Source: Winogradskyella psychrotolerans RS-3 (GTDB lineage Bacteria > Bacteroidota > Bacteroidia > Flavobacteriales > Flavobacteriaceae). Taken from it: a stretch of 64,000 nt of DNA. A program made the translations under genes and the position numbers. Location: contig NZ_ATMR01000037.1 of assembly GCF_000427335.1 (NCBI RefSeq), positions 1-64,000 on the forward strand. Reading direction: 5' to 3'. Below, piece after piece: positions 44,722-53,394 of the stretch. The notes below the pieces were generated by a model. It was not told where the DNA came from. It searched no databases and saw only the letters and a list, made by a program, of their open reading frames with translations. Each line of letters begins with the position of its first letter. The stretch's first letter is position 1.

Positions 44722-46557
44722 TTAAAATTTTAGATGTAAATAGAAGTTGAAATTCCGCCCAGGCATTGGTCGGTTGAGAACGCTTTCGTAAGATTCGTTC
44801 CAGAAATTTAGTATTTGCGCACCTAGTTTATAGTCACGTTTTTTTCCTAATGTGTATTCTGCTCCCAAATTAGCCACCATATAGCTGTCCAAAATATGTT
44901 CGGTAGCATGGTCGGTAGTTGTAAATACCTCATCATTATTGAGGTATTGGTAATAAGCTGAAATTCTTTTGTAATTGTAACCCACTGAAGACGTGAATTT
45001 GTAAAACGGCACATAAATTAGCTGCTTTCCTGTTTCTTTATTCTCTGAAACCGTGTATGCAAAGGTTGCAGAACCTGTGAATTTATGATTTCCAAATGAT
45101 TTTTGAAGCGTAACGACCGATTCTAATCCGTAAATTTCAACCTTATTCGTGTTTTCTGGCCTAAAAATACCTGAACTATCCGGAACCCAACGCAACAAGT
45201 TTTCGACATAATTATAATAACCAGTTAACGAAATGGATAGGTTTTTAAAGTTGAAATTATTGCTGATTTCACCTTGATAAGAGGTTTCGGGTTTTAAATC
45301 CGTATTTCCAACGCCTTGCCAATACAGATCATTATAAGTCGGGATTCTAAAATTCTTGGACGTGTTAACCTTTAATTGATAAACGTCGGTGAGTTTAGCA
45401 CTAAAACCTGCAGAATATAAAAGTGGATTCCCATACTGCTCATTGGTTTCTTGGCGTAATCCTAATTCGTATAGAAAATTTTCTGAAAGCACATGTTTAA
45501 AACTCACTAAAGCAGCAGACAAATTGCGGGTTTCTGAAGCGATATTAGAACCTTGACCATCATTGTGTGTGTAATTAAGTCCAGCGGTAAGTAACATTTT
45601 ATTAGACAGAACGTAGTCTAGCCCGTATTTAGCTATGAAACTAGTGACCTTTCCATAGGTATAGAAGTTATTATCAATATTTCCGAAATAACGGTATTCT
45701 TCGGTGGTGCTGGCAACTTTAAGATTGGATTTAAATGCACTAAAATGACTTTCCCATTCTATTAATGAGCGCGTGTTGAAGTCGGTATATTTTGTTTTTA
45801 AAGCATTTGGTGTTGGTACTGAAAAATTCCGTCTACCATCATAAACATTAGCAAAAACTTTAAGTGTGTTATTTAAATTCAATTTTGAAGTCGCTGCAAA
45901 ACTGACATTAGTATTGTGGTATTGGCCATTAATATTGATGCGTTCGGTTTTGGGATACGGATAATTATTGTCAGAAGCATTTCTTGTAATACCTAAAAGC
46001 ATACTGAATTTCTTTGAAGAATAATTGGTTTGGTAATCTATTCCGTAGGTATTAAACTCACCATAATTAGCAAAGAGTTCATTATGAAATCCTTTGTTAA
46101 AGCCCAATTCATTTACTAAATTAATAGAGCCTCCAATAGCGCCACTACCATCAGCAACACTAGAACCTCCTGGTTTTATTTCTATTTTGTTATAGCCACG
46201 TGTATTAATAGTGTTAAAATCAGTTTGACCAGTAGTTTGTGAATTGATGTTAATACCGTTCCAAAGCACTGAGGTTTGCGATGCTGTAGTCCCTCGAAAC
46301 GACGGAGAAGAAACCATACCTAAACCATTTTCCTTAAAATAAACAGTACTATTAAAGTTTAGAAAATTGGTTAATGAAGCTTGGTTTTGTTTTAGAACAC
46401 TGTCTTTAACTACAATAACGTTTCTGGTGTAAGTAGAATCTTTAAGTCGATAAGCAATAAGACGTACCTCTCTCAAAGCCGTTATAGAGTCGGTTTGCGA
46501 ATGAAGCATAGAACAAAAACCTATGCAAAACAAAATGGTGCATACAAAATATCTCAT
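44722..46557 (-). CDS. btuB: BtuB-like TonB-dependent cobalamin receptor
   Basis: The 611-residue outer-membrane receptor has a signal peptide (MRYFVCTILFCIGFCSMLHS), a TonB-box-like TALREVRLIAYR, a plug domain (SFRGTTASQTSVLWNGININ, GSSVADGSGAIGGSINLV) and a 22-strand-type barrel ending MPGRNFNFYLHLKF. Its length matches BtuB rather than SusC. A cobalamin riboswitch covers its leader, and BtuG-like partners follow. This makes corrinoid import much more likely than other TonB substrates. Confidence 0.9.
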   Translation of the reverse strand: MRYFVCTILFCIGFCSMLHSQTDSITALREVRLIAYRLKDSTYTRNVIVVKDSVLKQNQASLTNFLNFNSTVYFKENGLGMVSSPSFRGTTASQTSVLWNGININSQTTGQTDFNTINTRGYNKIEIKPGGSSVADGSGAIGGSINLVNELGFNKGFHNELFANYGEFNTYGIDYQTNYSSKKFSMLLGITRNASDNNYPYPKTERININGQYHNTNVSFAATSKLNLNNTLKVFANVYDGRRNFSVPTPNALKTKYTDFNTRSLIEWESHFSAFKSNLKVASTTEEYRYFGNIDNNFYTYGKVTSFIAKYGLDYVLSNKMLLTAGLNYTHNDGQGSNIASETRNLSAALVSFKHVLSENFLYELGLRQETNEQYGNPLLYSAGFSAKLTDVYQLKVNTSKNFRIPTYNDLYWQGVGNTDLKPETSYQGEISNNFNFKNLSISLTGYYNYVENLLRWVPDSSGIFRPENTNKVEIYGLESVVTLQKSFGNHKFTGSATFAYTVSENKETGKQLIYVPFYKFTSSVGYNYKRISAYYQYLNNDEVFTTTDHATEHILDSYMVANLGAEYTLGKKRDYKLGAQILNFWNESYESVLNRPMPGRNFNFYLHLKF

Positions 46558-46604
46558 AAACCCGATGCCTTTTACCCGAAAGCGGTTGTGTTAATTGTTG
46601 GTAA

Positions 46605-46807
46605 AATTGGCAGGTCTCCTGACTCGTGTCCTACTAATGGTCCTTCCCATTCTAAAAAGAACAGTGGATGTTGAAGATTTTCATTAGAGGCATCCCAAAA
46701 AGGGACTAAACTTACAGTTGCGGGAACAGTTCAGGATTATTAAGTTAATAACTATTTTACCTGATTCCCTTTTAATTATATCTATAAAATTATAGACGTA
46801 AACCAAT
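46605..46807 (-). ncRNA. Cobalamin riboswitch
   Basis: On the minus strand the leader contains AAAAGGGAATCAGGT, then AATCCTGAACTGTTCCCGC, then AACTGTAAG, and ends GTCAGGAGACCTGCC, the conserved core and 3' end of AdoCbl-type riboswitches. The order and spacing fit the class, and a hairpin (TCTATAA/TTATAGA) occupies the expected upstream arm. It precedes the btuB start by about 50 bases, so control of translation or of early termination is possible. Exact ends are approximate. Confidence 0.92.
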
Positions 46808-46813
46808 AAAGTG

Positions 46814-46821
46814 CAAAGGTA
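46814..46821 (-). promoter_or_regulatory. TAnnTTTG -7 element for the riboswitch-btuB operon
   Basis: The minus strand reads TACCTTTG immediately upstream of the riboswitch. Transcription would begin near 46807, at the aptamer's 5' edge. Confidence 0.6.
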
Positions 46822-46969
46822 GATAATTGTATTCTTATTTAGATGAAAACACCTTCTTATTTAGTGTGAATATTGAAATTGTATGATGATAGATTAAATG
46901 CCTTTTTGGTGGCATTTTTAGATCTCGATTATAATGGGTAAATCGTCGTGAGTAGAAGAATTTTCACAT

Positions 46970-47013
46970 AAAAAAAACAGTGCCAGTATGTGGTTTCTGG
47001 CACTGCTAAAAAA
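46970..47013 (-). terminator. Rho-independent terminator of the putative zinc-uptake operon
   Basis: A 9-bp stem CAGTGCCAG (46978-46986) with CTGGCACTG (46997-47005) is flanked by A- and T-runs on both sides. It follows the last DUF4625 gene. The space between it and the riboswitch promoter holds nothing else I can name. Confidence 0.9.
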
Positions 47014-47072
47014 ACATCAAAAATCTAACCCAATTTTAATGTAATTGTTTATGTCTTTTAATAGGTAAATAT

Positions 47073-47552
47073 CTAATCTATGATTTTGATGTCAACAGAA
47101 GTTCTGCTTTGCCAACCTGTTTCATCGGTTACTGAATATGAGCAATGGTAATCTCCTGTGTCTATATCATCTGGGATAGTAATACTGATGTTAATCTCAT
47201 AAGTTGTTAATCCTCCTTCGATTTCGAAATTTTCCATGTATATGAATGGATTTACGGCTCCTTTTAAAGATTCTAAATCACAAGTCTCTCCTTGGTCATC
47301 ATGAGTATGGTGATCAAAATTATGGTGAAGGTCTAAGCTATATGAAGCCACTACTTTGTTGTCTGCGACCTGTGCTTTAAAGATATAAGTTTCCCCTTTT
47401 AGGAGTTGTTCGCAAGCTTGCGGAAAACCTTCAGCGTAATTAATACTTATAGTAGGCTTTTCTTCATCAATAGTATTACTGTCGTCGCTAGAACATGAAG
47501 TAAAAAGTACTATCACTAAGATTAGATTAAAATATTTGGCAATCCATTTCAT
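47073..47552 (-). CDS. DUF4625 lipoprotein, single domain, His/Asp-rich loop
   Basis: The 159-residue lipoprotein (LVIVLFTSC followed by SSDDS) carries one DUF4625 beta-sandwich. A metal-ligand-like loop DLHHNFDHHTHDDQGETCD contains five His. Paired cysteines occur elsewhere (C47 region, DYHCSY). It follows a two-domain DUF4625 protein by 55 bases and ends the operon. The His-rich loop and the nearby Zur-like regulator suggest zinc binding on the cell surface or in the periplasm; this is inferred. Confidence 0.85.
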   Translation of the reverse strand: MKWIAKYFNLILVIVLFTSCSSDDSNTIDEEKPTISINYAEGFPQACEQLLKGETYIFKAQVADNKVVASYSLDLHHNFDHHTHDDQGETCDLESLKGAVNPFIYMENFEIEGGLTTYEINISITIPDDIDTGDYHCSYSVTDETGWQSRTSVDIKIID

Positions 47553-47607
47553 GGTAAAAAGTTTGAAACCGCATAGTATGTGCGATACTATGCGGAATAA
47601 TTAATGT

Positions 47608-48426
47608 TTAAGATGCTGTAACATCGATATGTGTTTCGTAAGATTTTGTGTTTCCATTTTCATCTTCAACAGTAAAAGTTATATGATATTCCCCTGCAGG
47701 TGCAGTTGCTGGGACATCAATATGCTCGTGGAATTCTACGTCTGTTAAGCCATGATAACCTTCTGAGAATATGATTTCAGAATCCCATTCTACTTCACCA
47801 GCACCAACAGGAAGACCGTGCGCATGGATATCTACTGTAATATTGTGAATGCCATTAAGTGCATTAATCATAAATTCAGCATGAAAATCGCTTCCTTTAG
47901 CTACAGCAGCATCTACAGAGAAACCACTTAATATGATGGAATCTAAAATCTCTAAATGACCTTCTATTTCTGTGCTATTTCCAAGCTCGTCAATAACAGT
48001 TAATTCAATGTGGTATTCACCAGAAGGAATATTAGTTGGTACATCTACATGTTCATGAAATGTAGGATTGATGACTTGATAATTACTCCCTGAGTATTCT
48101 TGGAAAAAATCCCACTCAACTTCACCATCAGCTAGAGGTAAATCGTGAGCATGGATCGAAAGCGTAATACTACTGACCACAGCTTCTGCATTTAATTCGG
48201 CTTCTAAATGAATGTCTGATCCTTTAAAAGCAACCTGATCTGTAGAGTGTACGCTGCCTTCCCCATATTCAAAATTCGTTATTTCTGGTGCATTAAGACT
48301 AGGAGAACTAGCGTCATCATCACTGCTACATGAGTTTAAAAGGATTCCGAAAAACGCGATAAGCGCTAAAAATTTAAAATTTGATTTCATAAGTTTTGTT
48401 TTTGTGTTCATAATGGTTGTTTTCAT
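47608..48426 (-). CDS. DUF4625 lipoprotein, two tandem domains
   Basis: The lipoprotein signal (FLALIAFFGILLNSC then SSDDDASS) may start at 48426, or at in-frame ATGs 48408 or 48390; the last gives the most compact signal. Two DUF4625 repeats follow (about residues 45-160 and 165-270), each with IHAHDLPLADGEVEWD or IHAHGLPVGAGEVEWD and a FHEH(V/I)DVP motif. Repeated His-x-His and HEH groups look like metal sites. The gene lies 23 bases after the TonB receptor gene. Together with the next gene it supplies three DUF4625 modules. Confidence 0.85.
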   Translation of the reverse strand: MKTTIMNTKTKLMKSNFKFLALIAFFGILLNSCSSDDDASSPSLNAPEITNFEYGEGSVHSTDQVAFKGSDIHLEAELNAEAVVSSITLSIHAHDLPLADGEVEWDFFQEYSGSNYQVINPTFHEHVDVPTNIPSGEYHIELTVIDELGNSTEIEGHLEILDSIILSGFSVDAAVAKGSDFHAEFMINALNGIHNITVDIHAHGLPVGAGEVEWDSEIIFSEGYHGLTDVEFHEHIDVPATAPAGEYHITFTVEDENGNTKSYETHIDVTAS

Positions 48427-48449
48427 GGTTTATAAATTATTTATGGTTA

Positions 48450-50819
48450 TTAAAAGGATTGTGTGAGTGCTATAGAGATGTTTCTTCCGGCTTCTGGCAC
48501 ATCGATTAAGCGGTAAAAACTCGTATGGTCGTAATATTTAGTATTGAAGACGTTATTGAGTTTAAACTTTAATTCCAATGGTGTCTGAGTTTTAAAGACA
48601 TCGATTTGTGTGAGTAATGCCATGTTTAGGACCTGGTAGCCCTCTGTTTGTTCTTCTGGTGGTACAATGTCATCTTGTGCTGCCGTAATTCTGTAATCGG
48701 CCCTTAGTTGAGGTTGTTTAAAAAAGAGTGCATCTTTAAACTGATAGTTTGCAGAAAACAATCCGGATAATGGTGGAGAAAATGGAATAGTAAAACCTTC
48801 TTTGGGTCCACTGGTTTGTTTAGAGTAAACGTATTCAGCAGAAGCATCTAATTTTAAATTAGGAATAACACTTGTACTCGCTCTTAATTCTCCGCCTGCT
48901 CTAAAAACCTTGTTTTGTGTGTATTCGTAAATTTGTAAGGTCTCATAATAATTTGAAGTCGGATTCAGGTAGATAAAGTTTTCGAAAAAATTGACGAATG
49001 GACTAACTCCGATGCTAAAATCCTTTGTGGTGTGGTCGATATCAATATCTAATTGATAGGATTCTTCAGGATCTAAATTGAGATTACCTTGCTCATAGCG
49101 GTACATGTGATAATTCACGCCATCTGAAGCTAATTCATTAGGTAAAGGCATTCTAAAACTTTTTCCTGCGTTTATTTTAAAGGTGGTATTGTTTAGAATA
49201 TAACTTAAGCCTACAGAAGCACTCACATTTCCAAAATTGAGCGTTTTATCTTCAGCTCTTTGTAAATAGACATATGAGGTAGAACCGTTGGCATTATTAA
49301 TGGTGGAAGGGTACCAATCAAAATATGACTTGCTCTTTATTTGTCCAAAATCATAACGAACTCCAGCTAAAAGATGTAAATCTGAATTGATTTCAAACTG
49401 ATCAAAAGCAAAAGCACCAATCGTAAGTCGGGTGAATTCGGGTATTAAAAATCCCCAGCCGCCAATGTTGTTATCTTGAAATTCTAAATTAATACCGGCA
49501 ACGATATGATGATCATCATTTAACGTAAAGGCATCTTTTACATTTAGGGTCAATGTGTTTTTTTGAAAACTACGTTCCTTGCTATTTGAAGGTGTTGGCA
49601 TATAACCGTGCGGTATTGGCTCGGAATGCTCCTCTCTTAAATTATTTTGAAAACCGAAATCGAGATTAATACTGTGCTTATCTAAAGCTATCGACGTATT
49701 ATTAGTAATTTTAAAATGGTTCACTTTATGATAAGGTAGATCAATATCTCTATTAGACTGGTCGTAATCAATGCGCGATGTTCTCACTTCTAAACCATGG
49801 GCATTAGCGAAAAAGCCATTTTTAGCATTGACGTTGCTCATTGTAGTTTCTGTCGTTAAACGATTTGAAATATACCCGACACTTATACTAGCGTTAGCTT
49901 CTTTTCCTGCGGTGTTACGTAGATTATTGTCGTGTAGCGTAAAAATGTAATTTTCGTAATTTATTTGGTCTGTAGGAACTTTATAATCGCCATAATCTCT
50001 ATAGGTGACGCGTCCATGGTAAAACCATTTCTCTTTTCTGGCTTGGATTCCTGCTGAAATACCTAATAAATCATTGTTGCTTTCTCCTAAGACATTCACT
50101 TCACCACTAAAGGAATTTGCAAGTGGTATTTTATTCGGTTGAATATCTACAACACCAGCAATAGCATCAGAACCATAAACCAAAGAAGCTGGTCCTTTTA
50201 CAATCTGAATATTTTCAATGCCATATTGGTCTATTTCTAAACCATGATCATTTCCCCATTGTTGTGCTTCGTGTTTTATACCATTTTGAACCACAGCAAC
50301 TCTATTAAATCCTAAACCTCGAATGACAGGTTTAGATTGTCCGGAGCCAATTTTAATAGTACTTACACCCGGAATTTTACTTAGGGTTTGCATCAAGCTA
50401 TTTTCTCTATTGCTAGTAAGAAATTCTTTGGAGACCAATTGAGAAACGACAGGCGATTCTTTATGTTCTCTCTTTTTAGTTTTTCCGTTGACCTTTATTT
50501 CGTTGAGTTCGGTGGTAGATTCCTCTAATAAAATTTTAAGGTTTTCGTTATTTGAGCTTGCTTTTATAGTGATTGTTTTAGAAGCGTAACCTAAATGCGA
50601 AATCGTAAAGGAGTAGGTACCTTCAGCAACATTAGGAATGGTGAATGTTCCTGAAGGAGATGAAATCGCATGAAGATTTTCGCCATTAATAGTGGCGCCT
50701 TCGATGGGTTGTAAAGTGTTTTGGCTTATTACGGATCCTTTTATTTGAAAAGAATTCTGTGCAATAGCGATTGTGCTTAGGCTAAAAAATAGCCATAAGC
50801 TCAGGGTTTTGTATAACAT
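48450..50819 (-). CDS. TonB-dependent receptor, probable zinc (ZnuD-like)
   Basis: Starting at ATG 50819 gives a clean signal peptide (MLYKTLSLWLFFSLSTIAIA) and 789 residues. An N-terminal carboxypeptidase-regulatory domain (about 25-110) precedes the plug (IPGVSTIKIGSGQSKPVIRG, GPASLVYGSDAIAGVVDI) and the barrel, which ends AGRNISIALTQSF. The plug-barrel resembles ZnuD-type receptors, with a His-bearing loop EEHSEPIPHGYMP. The DUF4625 neighbours, MerC-like gene and divergent Fur-family regulator support metal, most likely zinc. No experiment here separates zinc from other metals. Confidence 0.82.
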   Translation of the reverse strand: MLYKTLSLWLFFSLSTIAIAQNSFQIKGSVISQNTLQPIEGATINGENLHAISSPSGTFTIPNVAEGTYSFTISHLGYASKTITIKASSNNENLKILLEESTTELNEIKVNGKTKKREHKESPVVSQLVSKEFLTSNRENSLMQTLSKIPGVSTIKIGSGQSKPVIRGLGFNRVAVVQNGIKHEAQQWGNDHGLEIDQYGIENIQIVKGPASLVYGSDAIAGVVDIQPNKIPLANSFSGEVNVLGESNNDLLGISAGIQARKEKWFYHGRVTYRDYGDYKVPTDQINYENYIFTLHDNNLRNTAGKEANASISVGYISNRLTTETTMSNVNAKNGFFANAHGLEVRTSRIDYDQSNRDIDLPYHKVNHFKITNNTSIALDKHSINLDFGFQNNLREEHSEPIPHGYMPTPSNSKERSFQKNTLTLNVKDAFTLNDDHHIVAGINLEFQDNNIGGWGFLIPEFTRLTIGAFAFDQFEINSDLHLLAGVRYDFGQIKSKSYFDWYPSTINNANGSTSYVYLQRAEDKTLNFGNVSASVGLSYILNNTTFKINAGKSFRMPLPNELASDGVNYHMYRYEQGNLNLDPEESYQLDIDIDHTTKDFSIGVSPFVNFFENFIYLNPTSNYYETLQIYEYTQNKVFRAGGELRASTSVIPNLKLDASAEYVYSKQTSGPKEGFTIPFSPPLSGLFSANYQFKDALFFKQPQLRADYRITAAQDDIVPPEEQTEGYQVLNMALLTQIDVFKTQTPLELKFKLNNVFNTKYYDHTSFYRLIDVPEAGRNISIALTQSF

Positions 50820-51069
50820 AATATGATACAATAAGATTTGTGAGATTCGTCAAACGGACGATCCATTATAAAATCTATTTGGTTTGAATGAAATCGGGTT
50901 TTCTATAACGAATCAAATGATTTAAATAGTTAAAGTTTTAGAACTTCACTATAGATGAAAACGTCTAAACGCATTAAATCATGGGGTCTCTGAGTATCTC
51001 GATATTGAAGCGCATAATTCTAAAAATGGAACTAATGCTTCAAAAGCTAAAAGGTATATAGAGAGAGAC

Positions 51070-51363
51070 TTATAGCAAAAAGGGAGGAGGTCTAGACAGT
51101 AGTTGACTAGAAGTAATCGTCTTAGGAGTTACAAAACTGTAAGCGTTAAAGTTGTCTCTAACGATGACCAATTCTGTGTTTTCAATGTAAAACTCTTGTG
51201 TCTCTGGAGTTAGGATAGGTGTTACGTTATTAATTGTAGCATAATCACAAACCTCACAATGTAAATCTTGCTCCTTATCCTCATCGTGAGTTAAGGCGTG
51301 AAGCCCAACCATTTTTAAGGAAAGAAAAAGAATAATAAAGAAGTATGTGATGCTGTTTTTCAT
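51070..51363 (-). CDS. Small exported Cys/His protein, 97 residues
   Basis: The product has a signal peptide or anchor (ITYFFIILFLSLKMVGLHAL), then HDEDKEQDLHCEVCDYAT with an HCxxC group (H35, C36, C39), and ends RPPPFLL. I do not recognise the family. The metal-ligand-like cluster and place between the MerC-like gene and the zinc-type receptor suggest a metal-handling accessory protein. Its proline-rich end recalls the two small proteins at 54303 and 57908. Confidence 0.7.
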   Translation of the reverse strand: MKNSITYFFIILFLSLKMVGLHALTHDEDKEQDLHCEVCDYATINNVTPILTPETQEFYIENTELVIVRDNFNAYSFVTPKTITSSQLLSRPPPFLL

Positions 51364-51411
51364 TTAGTAATTAAAATATTTACGTTTTTAAATTTGTTTA
51401 GTAAGTTTTAA

Positions 51412-51801
51412 TTAGTGGTTTTGCTTAGTCGCTATGCGTAATAATTTCCAATTAGCATAATGTGCTAAAGCGAGTAACGTTGCCCCTATAACCGTATTAC
51501 TAACCTCCCATAAATTTGTGAAGTGAAGTCTGCCTATAGCTATAAATAAAAACCCTAATAAAGCAATCTTTAAAGGTTTGGTTTTATAGTGAATTGTTTT
51601 ATAACTTGGCCAAAGCGAGGTTAATAAAAACACAATTCCTAAACTTATGAATACCCACTCAATGATTGGATTATTTAAAAAATATAAGCTACTCAATGAC
51701 GAAAACGAAAGTAAAATAGGGAATATAGCACAATGAATGGCACAAATTAATGAGCTTGAAAGTGCTATTATATCTAGGGTATTATTTTTTATTTTATTCA
51801 C
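51412..51801 (-). CDS. MerC-family membrane protein
   Basis: The 129-residue protein has four membrane segments and the MerC-like motif CAIHCAIFPILLSF in the first hairpin. MerC carries mercuric ion in mercury-resistance operons, but no mer genes are present here. In Bacteroidota, MerC-like genes often lie beside Fur-family regulators. It is first in the minus-strand operon, directly facing the regulator gene across paired TTGCAAT palindromes. A role in zinc transport or sensing is an inference. Confidence 0.82.
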   Translation of the reverse strand: MNKIKNNTLDIIALSSSLICAIHCAIFPILLSFSSLSSLYFLNNPIIEWVFISLGIVFLLTSLWPSYKTIHYKTKPLKIALLGFLFIAIGRLHFTNLWEVSNTVIGATLLALAHYANWKLLRIATKQNH

Positions 51802-51876
51802 TTTACTAAACGTTAAAGGATTTAAAAGCGACTATGTCGCATTATTAGGTTTTGCAAATATATTATTTATTTATAA

Positions 51877-51908
51877 TATTGCAATGTTGTTGCAATAAAT
51901 TATTGCAA
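51877..51908. promoter_or_regulatory. Overlapping palindromes, probable Zur/Fur operator
   Basis: Two overlapping inverted repeats lie between the divergent merC-like and regulator genes. TATTGCAA (51877-51884) pairs with TTGCAATA (51890-51897). TTGCAATAA (51890-51898) pairs with TTATTGCAA (51900-51908) around one central base. The 7-9 base arms with a short centre match the form of Fur-family boxes. The site ends 13 bases before the regulator ATG. Confidence 0.75.
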
Positions 51909-51921
51909 ATAAATCGCATTA

Positions 51922-52299
51922 ATGATGAAAAGAAGAAATACACCGACTAAAGAAGCCGTTTTAAGTGTTATTACTAAAGCCGGACAAGCCATGAGTCAGG
52001 ATGCGATTGAAGGCGAAATTTCTATTGATATCAATAGGGCAACAATCTATCGTGTGTTAAATCGTTTTTGTGAGGATGGTGTGTTGCACAAAGTTATTGC
52101 AGAAGATGGTAAACAGTATTTTGCTTTATGCGATGGTTGTGATAAAACACATCAAAAGCATCAACATTTTCATTTTAAATGTACGGTTTGTGAAACATTA
52201 GAATGTCTTCCTAATGAGGTTAATTTTTCAATCCCAAGAGGTTACCATGTAGAGAACGTAAATTGTGTTTTAACAGGAGTGTGTAAAAAGTGTTCTTAA
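51922..52299 (+). CDS. Fur-family metalloregulator, Zur-like
   Basis: The 125-residue protein has the winged helix (SQDAIEGEISIDINRATIYR) and metal sites: KTHQKHQHFHF supplies H77, H80, H82 and H84, and CxxC pairs are C87/C90 and C121/C124, the structural zinc site. It is shorter at the N-terminus than Fur. Its position divergent from a MerC-like/TonB/DUF4625 operon, with a palindromic operator between, suggests zinc-responsive autorepression. It overlaps the convergent MbnH-like gene end by four bases. Confidence 0.9.
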   Translation: MMKRRNTPTKEAVLSVITKAGQAMSQDAIEGEISIDINRATIYRVLNRFCEDGVLHKVIAEDGKQYFALCDGCDKTHQKHQHFHFKCTVCETLECLPNEVNFSIPRGYHVENVNCVLTGVCKKCS

Positions 52300-53321
52300 T
52301 CGTTAAAACCTAAAAACTCAGCATCACTCAAAGTCTTCATAAAAGCAATTAAATCTGTTTTTTCTTGAGTTGAAAGCGGTATTCTGTTGTTATTATCTTT
52401 TAAAATAGGATCTAAATTATCGGCTTCTAAAACACCAGTATCTAAATAATTGAGCACATCTTCTAATGTTGCAAATTGTCCGAAGCTGCCGTAAGGAGCA
52501 GTAAATTCTATATTTCTTAAACTAGGCACTCTAAAACGCATATAATCTTCAACAAGACCTGTAATTCTTGTGCGTCCGCCTTCTTCGGGATCCGGATTTA
52601 TAGGGAATCCAATATTTCTAAAACTTTGATCCGTGAATAATTCTGTACTATGACAGCTGATACATTTATCTTGAAAAACAGCATAACCTTGTGCTTCACT
52701 TGTTGTAAATGTTTCACCTTCATTGCGTTTTACTTTATCGTATTTACTGTTTGCCGAAATTAAGGTGTATTCATATTGTGCAATACTATTATAAATACCA
52801 TCAGCGGTAATACCTTCACCTTCAAATGCCTTATTAAAAAGCTCTATATAAGATGGATCTGTTTCAAGTTTACCTATCACTTCTAAAATTGAAGAATCCA
52901 TTTCTTCATGTGTTATAATAGGCACTAGTGGCTGATCTTCTAATTGAAGTTTATTACCATCCCAATTATAAAACTGCATAAACGCCATGTTTTGAACAGG
53001 TGGCGCATTACGAAGTCCTATGCGTCCTTCAATACCGATTCCCTTAGGGTTATGATCCGCAAAAGCACTTTCTTGAATATGGCAACTAGAGCACGAAATC
53101 GTATTATCTGTACTTAAACGTACATCAGTAAATAGTTTTTTCCCTAATTCAACACCAAATTCTGTAGGTATATTGGTGTAAAATGAACTGTTTAGTTCAG
53201 GGAAATCACTAGGAATATTTAATGACACCTCAGGATTGCTATAAGAAACAAGCTCTGAATCATCGTTATTACAACTCGTAATTAGTAATACTATAGCGAT
53301 ATGTCGTATGAGTTTTTTCAT
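52296..53321 (-). CDS. MbnH-like di-haem cytochrome c peroxidase family protein
   Basis: The start at 53321 gives a lipoprotein signal (MKKLIRHIAIVLLITSC then NNDDSE) and 341 residues. Two haem c sites are visible: CSSCH (77-81) and CISCH (220-224). The body matches bacterial di-haem peroxidases (GVELGKKLFTDVRLS, RNAPPVQNMAFMQFYNWDG, MRFRVPSLRNIEFTAPY). MbnH proteins of this family oxidise a tryptophan to kynurenine in their partner MbnP. An MbnP-like gene lies directly upstream, which makes that role likely, although a peroxidase role cannot be excluded. Confidence 0.82.
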   Translation of the reverse strand: MKKLIRHIAIVLLITSCNNDDSELVSYSNPEVSLNIPSDFPELNSSFYTNIPTEFGVELGKKLFTDVRLSTDNTISCSSCHIQESAFADHNPKGIGIEGRIGLRNAPPVQNMAFMQFYNWDGNKLQLEDQPLVPIITHEEMDSSILEVIGKLETDPSYIELFNKAFEGEGITADGIYNSIAQYEYTLISANSKYDKVKRNEGETFTTSEAQGYAVFQDKCISCHSTELFTDQSFRNIGFPINPDPEEGGRTRITGLVEDYMRFRVPSLRNIEFTAPYGSFGQFATLEDVLNYLDTGVLEADNLDPILKDNNNRIPLSTQEKTDLIAFMKTLSDAEFLGFND

Positions 53322-53342
53322 GAAAAAATAGTATGAAACTAG

Positions 53343-53382
53343 TAAAAAGAGTCGGCTAGAGGTAGGCCTCATAGCCGACTCA
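53343..53382 (-). terminator. Hairpin between the MbnP-like and MbnH-like genes
   Basis: A 10-bp stem GAGTCGGCTA (53349-53358) with TAGCCGACTC (53372-53381) is followed on the minus strand by five T. It lies 13 bases after the MbnP-like stop and 22 bases before the MbnH-like start, so it may act as a partial terminator that lowers mbnH-like expression, or as an RNA processing site. Confidence 0.75.
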
Positions 53383-53394
53383 TTAATTTTAGAT

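Noticed and set aside
51412-51801. Mercury-resistance locus suggested by a MerC-like gene
   Set aside because: No merA, merR, merT or merP is present. The neighbours are a Zur-like regulator and a zinc-type receptor.
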